Of a stretch of 64,000 nt of DNA, positions 21,869 to 31,730 are shown in pieces. The number at the start of each line of letters is the position of its first letter. Position 1 is the first letter of the stretch. The DNA comes from Bombardia bombarda (Eukaryota > Ascomycota > Sordariomycetes > Sordariales > Lasiosphaeriaceae). Under the pieces are notes generated by a model that was given only the letters and a program-made list of their open reading frames with translations, made no database searches and was not told the origin of the DNA. A program made the position numbers and the translations under genes. The DNA lies in assembly GCA_030512295.1 (NCBI GenBank), contig JAULSR010000001.1:2480001-2544000 (forward strand), given 5' to 3'.

Positions 21869-23015
21869 CCCAGGTTGCACGGTATTCGTATGCCGACCAA
21901 TACGCAATGCCTTCAAGGGAACCGCCCAACCATCGGCTCTGCAAGACTGCAGACCTTCCTATCATGGATATTGCTCCGCTCTGCTTCGATATCTGGTCAT
22001 GTCTGCAATCTCGATGCAGAGACGCTAGTAAGCTAGGGCGAACCACTCCCTCGGTACCCAATTAGCAGTCAGCGCCCTTTGTGCACCAGATGCAGTTGGC
22101 GAAACGGCTCTCCCTGACTCATCGTGTCTGGGGCTCTCTCATGTAGGACAACCCTCCTGTTGAGGTGAGGTTCAGAATCGAGTCCGTGACACGACAGTGC
22201 CCGCCCCACACCGAGCCCTTGTGCTATCGGCAGGGGTAGGTGCTCCTGACGGTCACCGCTTCACCGTTGCCCAGCCTGCCTTTGGCCACCCGGTGAGTCG
22301 CGCGGCAAGGTTCCCACGACCCCAGAACCCGCCCGCCCTCTTTGTGACTCGCTTGGCGTTGAGCCGCACCCAAAGACGCATGTCGGATGAGCATGCCCGT
22401 CCGCATGGCAAGCGCTGGACGGCCGAACCAACGCTGAAATGTTGGGTAGTGAATCCGATGCAAAGTGTAGTTTCCACGACGTTTCCCAAATGCGAGCCAG
22501 AAATTCAGCTTTGCATATGGCTCCGGGGCTCAATAGTGTCTCACAGAGAACAGCCCGACATCCCGGAGCCGCCACGAAACACCCACTCAAAGCTGGGCGC
22601 ATCAACTACAGAGTCGCCAATGCTGGTAGCACAAGGTAACAGGAGGCGACCGGTGAGGTGTGTGTTGCTCAAGGCAGGAAGGCAACAGGCTAGGCTGACT
22701 GCAAGCTCCAAAGTGCACTTGCTCGGGCGATGGTGTGCTCTCATCCAACCATTTATGCGCCGCGGCATGTGGGGGCTTCTTTCAATTTCCTCAGCGAGGC
22801 CACCCCGCACCAGAGAGCTGCCCATACCCAATCACTTTGGGGTTGTCCCACTTTTAGCCTCAGGCATTAAGCCACCCGATGTGCTCGGCCAAACACAAAG
22901 CCAAACAGTTCTCTCCCATGACACCAACGAACCGCCCCGACGGCCACCTGCAACTCGGCCAGCCTCATCAAGCGCCGATGAACTCGTCAGCCTTCAGCGC
23001 CCATCGCATACCCTC
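21869..23015. promoter_or_regulatory. Upstream region of the DUF7924-type gene
   Basis: GC-rich, no supported gene. A long open frame runs through it into the next gene in another frame, but shows no family resemblance and is treated as chance. Confidence 0.45.
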
Positions 23016-24696
23016 ATGAACGGCCGGGTTGAGAAGTTGCGCCGCAGCTCTCGTGCGAAGCTCTCCAAGGCTTCTCAAGCACGGCTGCTGGACGCCGCTT
23101 TAAATCAAGGTGCAGGTACGCTTCTCGTTCCTTATCGTACCACCTATCTCGGACAGTACGGCAAGTTAACTCGTGTACAGGACACGCAAAAGACTGTCGA
23201 GAAGAATTTGCAGAGGGTTTCGCTCGGATCGCAACGCCAGAACCGTCAAGAAAGAGACGAATCGACGCAACATTTAACGTTGGTCCCTTGCCTGCGAAGC
23301 GAGCCCGATCGGTGCGTACGGACACGCAACGGCCTGGAATTGAGGACGAGAAAGCAGAGCAGACGGCCGAGGTATGACAACGTTCCCTCATGCAAGTTAA
23401 TAACTAATGGCGGAGCTCGCGCAGACTTTACAACAGCCAAGACCAGAGCAAGTCTCTTCAGCCACGCTGTTGCGGAAACGGCAGATCGACAGCGACGGCG
23501 ACAAACACCAACCAAAGCGGGCGCGGTTGACGCGGGAAAACTTGGCCGTGTTCAACAAGATGGTGAAGAAGGGGAAAAAGACGTCAGCGTCTGCTCCCCC
23601 GGACTCCACGGTCGAGTCGTCAACAACAAAGACCGTCTCAACCACGACGTCTGGTTTCGCTATCCAAGCTGACGAGAATGGCATCCTCCAACCCCGTTAC
23701 TCCAAGCCGCCCAAGAATATCGAGGATATCGTCGAACGATTGGCCCGGTCCCGTGAAACCGCTTCGCCGCCTGAGTCAGCGTACAAACGCTACGTCAACA
23801 CAGTCGAATCAGCCCCCAACGAAGCGACCATGGTCTTCGAGGTGGGCGGAAAGCTACTAAAGGAATACGATGATGACGGTTATTTAAGGGTCTTCAACCA
23901 GGCATTCACGGACTTTCCAAAGGACGTCGGCTTCAACAACAGCCTCTCCGCTCCGCAACCCGACTTTGTCGAGGGGCTTCAGATGCGAGAATACCGCCCG
24001 TTCCCGGTCGGCAGACAAGTCAGCGGGGCCGTTCTTTACAAAGATGACCCCAATTCTCTAGCACTGCCGCATATGGCTGGGGAGTGGAAGGGACGCGGAA
24101 AGGATATGGAAGAAGCGAGGGTGCAGAGCGCCTATGACGGATCCGCCCTTGTCTATGCGAGGAACCAGGCCCTTTCCTATGTCGGGAAACCTGACCCCGC
24201 CGGCCACGCAGAGGTCATGACTTTCACCACGGACGGCACCAACATCAACTTCTTTGCACACTATGCTGCTCCAACAGAGGACGGCGCGCTTGAATACCAC
24301 CAGTATCCCATCACCTCGACGAACTTGAAGAACTCTCACCAAGAGTTCAAAGAGGGCCGGAGACAACTTAGGAACGCCCAAGACGATGCAAGGGAGCGGT
24401 CGTATCAGCTCAAGGACCAGCTCAAGGAGAATTGGAAGGCCAAAAAGTCCCAGCCTGCCCCCCTTCCCCCCATCGAAGACGAAGATGGCTACGAGGTCAT
24501 CGAGCAGCAGCCCGCTTATCAGCCCACGCCACCTACATCATCCAAACCCAACCATGGCAAGGTGTCGTCCTCGCGCTCCTCGCATTCGACCGTGTCCTCA
24601 CCGCCGCCTGCTGTGGACTTCGCAAGCGGCAGCGGCCACAAGCGCAAGATCCCGTCGTCGCAGTCGTCGAGGTCTAGCAAGAAACTGGACTACTAG
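23016..24696 (+). CDS. DUF7924-type nuclear protein, possible PD-(D/E)XK fold
   Basis: Three exons, 23016-23115, 23181-23371 and 23425-24696, give 520 residues. The two short introns (gtacgc...gtacag, 65 bp; gtatga...gcgcag, 53 bp) join three frames into a basic N-terminus: RRSSRAKLSKASQARLLDAA, then EPSRKRRIDATFNVGPLPAKR, a likely nuclear-localisation segment. The central domain from about residue 200 to 420 contains KDDPNSLALPHMAGEWKG; an Asp followed by E-x-K (near residue 315) is the pattern of PD-(D/E)XK nucleases, which I infer but cannot prove. The C-terminus is Ser/Lys-rich and disordered (SSQSSRSSKKLDY). The name DUF7924 is from memory of this lineage-expanded fungal family; molecular function unknown. 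A shorter model starting at the ATG at 23407 is possible. Confidence 0.65.
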
Positions 24697-25786
24697 CAGG
24701 TTGACGATCTCACTAGCCGCCACTTCCACGTCCATAGAGACGGAACAGTCGCCTGGAGGGACTGAGAACGGCATATATGCCCAGTGCCTGGGGGAAACCC
24801 GAAACCTGACGCCATGCGTCTGGAGTTCGAAGCATTGGCGTACCCGGCATCTGCTCTTGCCGCGAGTTGGAACTGTGAGTGATTAGACAGCCTTGGGTTG
24901 GCCGCGGCCTTGACGAAGATTGGATTGGATCTACCGGCCGAATGGTGACGTACTTTAGCTTGAATCAGACTTCATCCTACTGCTTTTGCTTGACCCTACC
25001 TCTGATCCACATGTGATCATACTTGGGCTCAGCGGTTCATACCTATCCTTGCTCGCTCTAGGGCCTCGAATGTGGCTTGCTGTTGGCGAGTATCTGATGT
25101 TGCCTGAATTGGATGCGCGGTTTAGTGGAGCTTGAGAATTACTTAGCTCTTATCCAAAAGGGAATACGCTTCCGAGGCGATCAAGGCCATTTGTATCGGG
25201 TCCATCTCAAGGAGATCTGTTCGGCGAGAGTTTGAGGTCGAGAATGGAATGGCGCGCGGGTGGAGAAATTGGTGGTGAAAAACCTAACAACTAACAACAC
25301 CAGCCCGAACCGCCTGCGTACTCGAGTAGACGCTGTTACTGCATCATGCAGGTGATCATGACTGGCGACGGGTATAGCATCCCCTCAGTGCAAGGGACTT
25401 ACCGAACCATGTGGCGGTCCACAAAGTCACACTCCGATCGGCGCTTCGGGAGGTCGGTACAACTATTAACCCTAACCCTGTAGTTCGCGGTCGAGTCGTT
25501 GTGGGTATGCTGGACCAAAGCAATCGATGCCAGTCATCGGCCGGTAATGCAAGCCATCACAAATCACAAATCACATAAGCATGCTAACAGAGGTAAGCTT
25601 GGATCAATTTGAACTATCTTAGTGTTTGTAGAACGTCCTGGCACCCAGCGCCGGCCTCGTACCGCAGGAACTCCAGCCCCCGCCCTCCACGAGGTTGCGC
25701 TCAGGGCCCACTCCAACGGCAAACGGATTGCTGGGGGCTCAGCGCACAAATATAGCCATTGCTCGTCCCCCCTTTTAAGTACGAAG
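24697..25786. other. Intergenic with a short interstitial telomere-type repeat
   Basis: No gene seen. The 13-mer taaccctaaccct (CCCTAA type) occurs at 25467-25479. Confidence 0.5.
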
Positions 25787-26032
25787 TCATGGTGCGATAT
25801 TCCCATGCTGCGTCTCGTAGGCGTGCAGCGCATCCGTCCCCAAAAAGTTCCTTAGCGGTTCCCAGGTCGGTTTCTCGAAGCCCACCCATTTGACGAGGAC
25901 TTGGTTGCCTCTTCCTCGCTTCCTAGTCCCTAGAATCTTCTCGACCTCCCATTCAGCTTCTTCTTCCGTCAATATCGGGGATTGTACGTCATCGTTCGAC
26001 CGAAAAACCAGAGGGTTCTCGCCAGGCGTCCA
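25787..26032 (-). pseudogene. Chromodomain remnant of a retrotransposon integrase
   Basis: An open frame on the minus strand between an upstream TAA (26033-26035) and a stop at 25787, about 81 codons without a start. It reads NPLVFRSNDDVQSPILTEEE then EWEVEKILGTRKRGRGNQ, LVKWVGFEKPTWEPL and a short helix, a complete chromodomain of the chromovirus (Ty3-type) integrase C-terminus. Nothing of the rest of Pol is visible nearby. Function lost. Confidence 0.75.
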
Positions 26033-26565
26033 TTAATTCCACAGGCATTGTCCTTACTCTGGCCACTGCCGACTTTGTCAACTCGCATGCGTAGGGTCAC
26101 GAGCTCCCCGACGACGGCTTCGACATCTCCTTCTTAGCCCGAGTGGAAGACAAACACGTCAACGAAGTCGCCGTAGACGTCGAGTGTGGCGTGGATGGGT
26201 TCGCCGACGGGGTGGGAGCAGGTGGAGAGAAGTGTGGAGCCAGCGGTAACTCTTCCATGATAGGCATGGGGCTCTGATTTCATTATGGCCTGTATGAATT
26301 CCACCACACGGACCCCAAAGGAGACGAAGTTGCATCCTGGTACTATTTAATTCTAGGTAGTAGGCATCGTGTAACATGCAACAACCCACATTTGTACTAG
26401 ATTTTTTGCCATAACTTCAGCCATGCCACGTCTGGGTTTCACAGTCGGCCTTCCCACATACGGGTATAACCTCTATCGCTAGCAAGGGATTCTCCACGTT
26501 GTGAAGCCAAATACATAGGTGTCTATAAGACTCCAGCCATCGCCTCGCTCAGCTGTTCCAGCGAC
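26033..26565. other. Intergenic, 3' side of the F-box gene
   Basis: No gene or clear repeat recognised; may contain diverged transposon sequence next to the chromodomain remnant. Confidence 0.4.
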
Positions 26566-27858
26566 TTATCCGCTGCCACCATATTTCCCACTGTTCCCTA
26601 TTGTGATGCCATTAATGGCGTCTGTCCAGTCTTGCCGCTCACTAATCTCAAGGCTTTTCAGATACGTTACACCATCACTCCCGCTCTCGCGATAGTATAT
26701 ATCTTTATCCGCCGATAGACAGTTCACCATTGTTAGAATACGGATAGAGAGTTCATCGCGCATTGTTGCTAGAAGTGACTGCCAACTTCCACCCCCGGAT
26801 ATAATATCGATAAGAGAGAATGAAACTTCTTCCAAGCTATCCTTGTGACCAAGCAAAAGTGTAACGAGTTCACTCTCGGTACATTGGATAGCATCGATGC
26901 CCAGAAATCGTAAATCCGGTAACCGTAGCGTCTGCGATATGGCAGGGAAGTGTTCGTGTTCATCGCGATGGTTAAATTCGAGAGACAGACGCTGTAATCC
27001 TGGAAATACCGTGATAAACCCCAAAAGATCTCCCACTAGCTCACCATTTGGGCGTATCCTGTTGCGAGGGCTGACTGACAGGCAGAGACTGGTAAGGTTG
27101 ATAGGGTGGGTTTGAATGTACCGTAAGACTGGCCTTGGAAAGACCAGCATATCTGGGCTAATACCACCCTCAAGGCCTCCGATCGCTATATCCAATTCGT
27201 GCAGGGAGATGTTGCTTGCGGCGATGGCTAAAATAATCCCACGAAGAGTCTGCACAACAAACTCGATGCTATCCAAATTCTCTATGCCGTTAGCCATGGG
27301 AACGCCTGTTTGTCGTTCCTGGGCGGTTGCCCCCCACGGCTTGAACGCGTCGTCGATGACGACGGTCTCCAGGTTTGGAAATGCCGCGATTACTTGTGTG
27401 AGGTACGTTGTGTTGAGTCCCGATTCCATCATACATTTCTGATCCTCCAGCAGACGTTCATACGCCGGTCTATTCACAACAACCTCTTCACTACCTTCCC
27501 TTAAACTCGGATCGGGGACTCCGGGAATTAGGTCTCCTTCGTGACACATCCGAACTGAGTCACCCCAATGCCATATGGTGCGGCCATATTCGGGCTGCTC
27601 CGTCAGATGCTCGATGCAAATCGTTAAGGTCTCTAAAGCGGGACCAAAAACACGGTGACGGGATATCTCGATAAGATTTTCGAGGCTATGCTGCTGAAGC
27701 ATTACATAACGTATCTTGAAGCGTCGCTTGGAAATCGCCGGCAGCGACAGAGCGTTCAGATGTCTTGATGCCAATCGAAAGTCGAGCAAGCTCCGCAAAT
27801 TTAGCTCGCAAGCGATTAGAGATAATACTTCGTTGGGGAGCTGAAGAAGTGTAGGCAT
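26566..27858 (-). CDS. F-box protein
   Basis: 430 residues, single exon. The N-terminus MPTLLQLPNEVLSLIACELN followed by LRSLLDFRLASRHLNALSLP is a clear F-box (residues about 4-48), which in this family binds Skp1 in an SCF ubiquitin ligase. The remainder is Leu-rich with irregular leucine-rich-repeat-like stretches (NLTSLCLSVSPRNRI, GLQRLSLEFNHRDEHEHF, RFLGIDAIQ), the likely substrate-recognition part. The ATG at 27858 is the first in frame at the F-box. The 5' flank is shared with the kinase-like gene at 20592, in inverted orientation. Substrate unknown. Confidence 0.85.
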   Translation of the reverse strand: MPTLLQLPNEVLSLIACELNLRSLLDFRLASRHLNALSLPAISKRRFKIRYVMLQQHSLENLIEISRHRVFGPALETLTICIEHLTEQPEYGRTIWHWGDSVRMCHEGDLIPGVPDPSLREGSEEVVVNRPAYERLLEDQKCMMESGLNTTYLTQVIAAFPNLETVVIDDAFKPWGATAQERQTGVPMANGIENLDSIEFVVQTLRGIILAIAASNISLHELDIAIGGLEGGISPDMLVFPRPVLRYIQTHPINLTSLCLSVSPRNRIRPNGELVGDLLGFITVFPGLQRLSLEFNHRDEHEHFPAISQTLRLPDLRFLGIDAIQCTESELVTLLLGHKDSLEEVSFSLIDIISGGGSWQSLLATMRDELSIRILTMVNCLSADKDIYYRESGSDGVTYLKSLEISERQDWTDAINGITIGNSGKYGGSG

Positions 27859-27940
27859 CGTTGAAGTCAATGGCCGAGCGGACAGGGCGCGTGTGAAGAG
27901 TCCAAAGCCGGGTTGCCCAAGTGAAAAGAGGGGTAATTAT

Positions 27941-28111
27941 CACGGGCTGCAACTTGGGCTAGGAAATGACTTTTGTGGATGCACGAGGGAGCTAACTATC
28001 TAGGGCCGGGTTTTATCCCGGGACTAGGCGCTCTGACCATCTAGTTACGTGCTTAGCACCTTGGCGCTAAGGCGCTAGTGACCCAACAAGGAACGGGCTA
28101 GGCCCGTGACA
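27941..28111 (-). promoter_or_regulatory. Repeat-derived upstream module of the F-box gene (right copy)
   Basis: Read on the minus strand from TGTCACGGGCCTAGCCCG at 28111: ctagcgccttagcgccaagg, ccgggataaaacccgg, agatagttag, cgtgcatccacaa, cagcccgt. These blocks are in the same order as the plus-strand copy at 20296-20510. The TG start, internal palindromes and TAAAA box resemble an LTR. It ends about 80 bp from the F-box ATG. Confidence 0.55.
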
Positions 28112-28313
28112 TTTTTATATGTAATCGACTCCGTTTCTAAGCTTTTCTTAGTTTTATATCTGCTTTGTTACCGTTTAAATAAAAGTATAGGTCGTCCTTT
28201 ATATATACGTAAAAATATAAGTCGCGAGGTACCGGTAGTATTAGAGAGGCTACGTTATTATTTAGATTTGCTTTATCTTTTTATTTTTTACTTTTATTAT
28301 ATTAGATCTTTTT
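28112..28313. repeat. AT-rich, probably RIP-mutated relic
   Basis: Strongly AT-rich segment bounded by the LTR-like module and an LTR, in contrast to the GC-balanced flanks. It looks like transposon sequence degraded by C-to-T mutation. Confidence 0.5.
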
Positions 28314-28553
28314 TGTAAGAGAAGGCAGGTACGCCTGATCAAGGTGGTCACAATGAAGATAACTGGGAAGGCGAGCAATGACTAGTATTGGCGTAAGACT
28401 TCAACCTGGCCCTCGCAACTGAAGGTGGGCGAGGGCCGCTGCTTATATACAAAGATGGTGGGATAACTGGCATGTCCTTGGGGACGCTTCTGGCATGTGC
28501 TTGAGCACGTGCTTGGGGATGTCCTTGGGGATGTCCTTGGGGATGTCCTTACA
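28314..28553 (-). mobile_element. Solo LTR (Ty3-type), copy with triplicated end repeat
   Basis: 240 bp between tgtaagag and gtccttaca, sense on the minus strand, same family as 28633-28835. The LTR 5' end carries three tandem copies of the 12-mer ggacatccccaa. No exact target-site duplication is seen (left flank T-rich, right flank atata). Confidence 0.85.
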
Positions 28554-28559
28554 ATATAT

Positions 28560-29347
28560 TTAGATGAGGGGAATTTCGGGTCCTCGATGGTCCCAGGAGT
28601 CATCCGCTTTGACAAATGCTGCCACGGGTTCATGTAAGAGAAGGCAGGTACGCCTGATCAAGGTGGTCACAATGCAGATAACTAGAAAGGCAAGCAATGA
28701 CTAGTATTGGTGTAAGACTTCAACCTGGCCCTCGCAAAGGAAGGTGGGCGAGGGCCGCTGCTTATATACATAGTTGGTGGGATAACTGGCATGTGCTTGG
28801 GGATGCTCTGGCATGTGCTTGGGGATGTCCTTACAGTTCAGTTAGCATCTTACTCAGGTAAGGCATCGTGATGCTGGCTTTGGCTAAACTCACGCTTGAT
28901 AATCCTTTCCCAGGCCCTGAGTGTTCCATTGAGCGCGTCTGCTTGGTGGAAGTCCTTGGGAGTCACCCATATCCCCTTCCGCGGACTCCAAGATCTGTAC
29001 TGTGTCCGTCCGCCAACCTCGCCCAGAGGCACTACACCACTGAGATCCGAGCCCGCCGGCGGCCGGTGCATGACGGAGGCTGCGTCTGAGTTGGTGGATG
29101 TGCAGTTGTCCGTATGGGCCCTGATCTGAACGAGCATGTAGATGGCGACCCCCAGAAGCACCGCAACCATTACATCGAGCACAATTCTAACGACATGTAG
29201 CCGTCGGCTTTTCGAAATAAGCTGCTGTTGCTGGATGGCGTAGTGATGCCTGCCAATCTCTGAACTGTCTAGGCATGTTTCCGAGTCGATCGAGGGTCGC
29301 GGTCGCTTGAGGAGGTCGACCTCATCTTGAGCACTGGGTGTGTCCAT
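28560..29347 (-). pseudogene. UstYa-family (DUF3328) gene broken by LTR insertions
   Basis: Exon 1, 29347-28894, starts MDTPSAQDEVDLLKRPR and has one membrane segment (VRIVLDVMVAVLLGVAIYML) followed by a lumenal region ending ALNGTLRAWERIIK, as in UstYa proteins. The intron (donor GTGAGT at 28893) has the same phase and position as in the intact paralogue at 30144. Its branch point GCTAAC and acceptor GGCAG are now separated by the 203-bp LTR at 28633-28835; without it the intron would be about 67 bp. Exon 2 begins at 28618 (FVKADDSWDHRGPEIPLI) and hits a stop at 28560, just before a second LTR. The C-terminal HxxHC motifs are missing, so the gene is almost certainly dead. Confidence 0.6.
28633..28835 (-). 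mobile_element. Solo LTR inside the UstYa-like intron
   Basis: 203 bp, sense on the minus strand from TGTAAGGACATCCCC to CTTCTCTTACA. It is flanked by the 5-bp target-site duplication gttca (28628-28632 and 28836-28840), proof of a real integration event followed by LTR-LTR recombination. It contains the TATATAAG box and the GCGAGGG stem. Confidence 0.95.
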
Positions 29348-30143
29348 CCTTGGTATGTTCAACAGAATGGAATGTGACCAAAAGGTGACCAAAAGGTGAC
29401 CAAAAGGCTCGATAGGGGTCAGTACCACGATAACTTGTAAAAACATAGGCAGTGAAGATGGAGCTGGTGGAGAGATGCCATATGCAAGCCGGACCTGTTG
29501 GCTCGGAACTTCGGATTTGAGTGTGTAGGACGGTATGAGTCCCCCGGGGGCCCGGTCCGAGTTGTGCAAGCAGTCCCCGGACCAGGCGATAAGCCCAAGA
29601 CACCATGCCAGAGGGTCAGCTCAGGTATGTCACAATCTCCAGGACGGGTGATTCTTGCCCTTCCTTGATCACTTTCGGCAGAATGCATCTTGCCTTTCCT
29701 TACCAGAAGTCAGAGTCGTCCCCCTCGCACTGGCGTTGGTTGCAGGGGCTCCGCCGCTATATTTCGTTGCCAAATACGATGCCGCTGGACAACGACTCAG
29801 AATTCCAGTCTTTATACAAGAAAGACACTTCATATGATTATGACCTACACGACAATGAGGGTAACAGCCACCACGGCTTCACCATCACACCGAATGTGTC
29901 GCTAACCTCATCACTAGTACCACTTCGCCTCACTTCTCAACCTTTCTCACTGCTCTAGATTTGCATATACGCCCTTTGTTTTGGCATGTATGTATCGAGC
30001 TGGGTAGCTTGCATGACTATTGTCTGGCATAAGGGGGGCCGTCAATGAACACCAATACACTGTTGACTCATCATCACGCATTTCCACTATATATGTGAAT
30101 ACGTTGCTGTTCGTAATCGCGACTTAGTCTATATTGCCATGCT
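29348..30143. other. Intergenic within the UstYa cluster
   Basis: Holds the presumed promoter of the broken UstYa-like gene, including three tandem copies of gtgaccaaaag. A short plus-strand frame from 29780 (MPLDNDSEFQSLYKKDTSYD) is Tyr/Asp-rich but has no signal peptide or match and is not called. Confidence 0.4.
29374..29406. repeat. Three exact 11-bp tandem repeats
   Basis: gtgaccaaaag three times in a row, 27 bp upstream of the start of the broken UstYa-like gene (presumed 5' leader or promoter). Confidence 0.9.
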
Positions 30144-31131
30144 CTAGTCGTTGAAGCCTCGATAACTGTTAAAGCGTGCTGCCTCCGTCCAAGCCTTGAT
30201 CTTGTCAAAGTCTTTGCAGACATGATATGAGGCCTCTCCCAGGGTCCCAGCCCCCTCAACATCACTTCCCTGGCCTTCAAAGGCAACATCGCCACAACAC
30301 ATGAGTGAGTTCCGCAGATAGTCGAAGCAGTGTCCGACGTGCTTCATTGCTTCTTCGTGACTTTCATCACTGTGCTCATGCCCTGGTCCTGTTTGCTGCT
30401 CATGTTGGCCGTCGTGGTGTGTCTTGTTAGGATCCAGCAGCTTGTTGAACTCCTTTAGCATGTAATGAAGACAATGTAGCTGATGAAACATGGCCACTGA
30501 AAAGATTTCTCTATTATTGAGGTGGATTGCTGGCGGCAGGGTATCTGCGTATTTGTGCCAGCCATCGACGACTACGAACCCGCTTCCTTCTTGGTTCGTT
30601 GAGAAATAGTCAGTTCGTCGCAAGAGGTCGACAGGTCTTGTATAATTCTTGCAAGATACTTACTTGACATCACGTTTGTCCATGCCGGGTCTGATTCATA
30701 CATTGCTCGCGCTCCATCCTCTCTGGTAGAGTTGAAGCGAACAGCCTTGGTTCCAACTACACGATACATGTTTTATCAGTTATCTGTCTCGTTGCACTTG
30801 AACTGGTATACATACACTCTGGCACCAAGCCATGAATTTCGCTGAGTGGCACTCCTCCTCCAGGGCTCGTCCGCCAGGAAGATATGACAAAAGCCCATTG
30901 TAAAATAGACATCGCAAAGACGATAGTCAACACCATGTGCTTGCGTATGAATGATAAGATGCCGCCGACATGGCTCCGTTGCATCACCAGACCCCGACTC
31001 TTCCCGACGAGCCTCGTAGAAGACGACGAATTCTCCTCCCCTAGCAGCGAGCTGAGAGACATGGAAGAGTCCGACGATGATCGAGAGGCATTCTCCATCC
31101 TGAACTGGAGAGGCAAAGATCTTATGAACAT
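30144..31131 (-). CDS. UstYa-family (DUF3328) oxidase, intact copy
   Basis: Three exons, 31131-30816, 30756-30664 and 30589-30144, total 855 nt, 284 residues. Donors GTATGT and GTAAGT are consensus. The order is a cytosolic Ser-rich N-terminus, one membrane helix (MVLTIVFAMSILQWAFVISS), VPEFGTKAVRF, PAWTNVMSKGSGFVVVDG, then the two family motifs FHQLHCLHYML and GHCFDYLRNSLMCCGD. Known UstYa proteins are oxidases that cyclise or hydroxylate peptides in ustiloxin-type (dikaritin) and cyclochlorotine pathways; the second motif set is complete here. A His/Glu-rich insertion (HHDGQHEQQTGPGHEHSDES) separates the motifs. It is flanked by two defective relatives and a small secreted peptide gene. A second ATG at 31098 is also possible as start. 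Confidence 0.88.
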
Positions 31132-31382
31132 CCCTAGCCTGGTCCGATGCTATGTTTACTCATCTGCCGTGTCTGGAGTTTGCAAGCCATCCTTTCTGGT
31201 CCCGTCCCCGGTCCGAGGACTCAGATGAGGAACATGCCATCGAGACAAAACGATTTAAAATACTCGACATATCCCCAGCTATCAATCAGTATCTGTTCAA
31301 CCACCAAGTCACACTCCCACACACAAACACTTCCTTCAATTCACTTCAGCCCTTTCGATCTTCTTCGAACCCAATAGTCAAA

Positions 31383-31730
31383 ATGCAGTTTGCCAAGTAC
31401 CTCGCTGTTGCCATGGCCGTGGCCATGCCCGCCCTTGCGCTCCCCACTGTCAACAACCGGTGAGTCTCTACAGGAATGCCTGAGCCATCCATAATGCAAT
31501 ACTGTTGTTGAAAAGTTCCTGAATTTTAATAATTGTTTGTGTTTTTTTGTTTTTTTTTTTAGCTCCCTTGGCGCCCGTGTTGAGATTGCTGGCCGCTCTT
31601 ACCTCATTGTCAACAAGGCCGAGGCCGACGAGGAGGAGGGCACCATTCTCTCTCGCGCCGTGGCACTGCTGGTGATAAGCTCATTGCCGAAGACGGCACC
31701 GTCTACGAACTTGTCTCCGTGAAGAACTAG
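31383..31730 (+). CDS. Small secreted peptide, candidate RiPP precursor, apparent frameshift
   Basis: Exon 1 31383-31459, intron 31460-31562 (GTGAGT; T-rich tract then TTTAG), exon 2 from 31563. The N-terminus MQFAKYLAVAMAVAMPALAL is a signal peptide. After VNNR come SLGARVEIAGRSYLIVNKAE and an acidic stretch to ILSRA. The open frame then degrades and stops at 31722, while the next frame carries a convincing ending, GDKLIAEDGTVYELVSVKN with a stop at 31728-31730. One extra base near 31665 would explain this; it may be a mutation or a sequencing error. It lies between UstYa-type genes on the opposite strand, which is why a precursor role is considered. It has a single Tyr-containing segment rather than the repeated Kex2-bounded cores of known dikaritin precursors, so an ordinary small secreted protein is equally possible. 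Confidence 0.55.

Noticed and set aside
22197..23672. Long open frame of about 491 codons on the plus strand
   Set aside because: It runs out of frame through the DUF7924-type gene, has no domain resemblance, and its length reflects GC-rich sequence with few stops.
18886..28835. Giant cargo transposon (Starship type)
   Set aside because: No tyrosine-recombinase (DUF3435) captain gene or matching long terminal structure was found in the window.
28836..28858. gttagcatcttactcagg resembles gttagcatcttagtcagc in the module at 20296-20510
   Set aside because: Only about 18 bp, and here it is better explained as the branch-point region of the UstYa-type intron.
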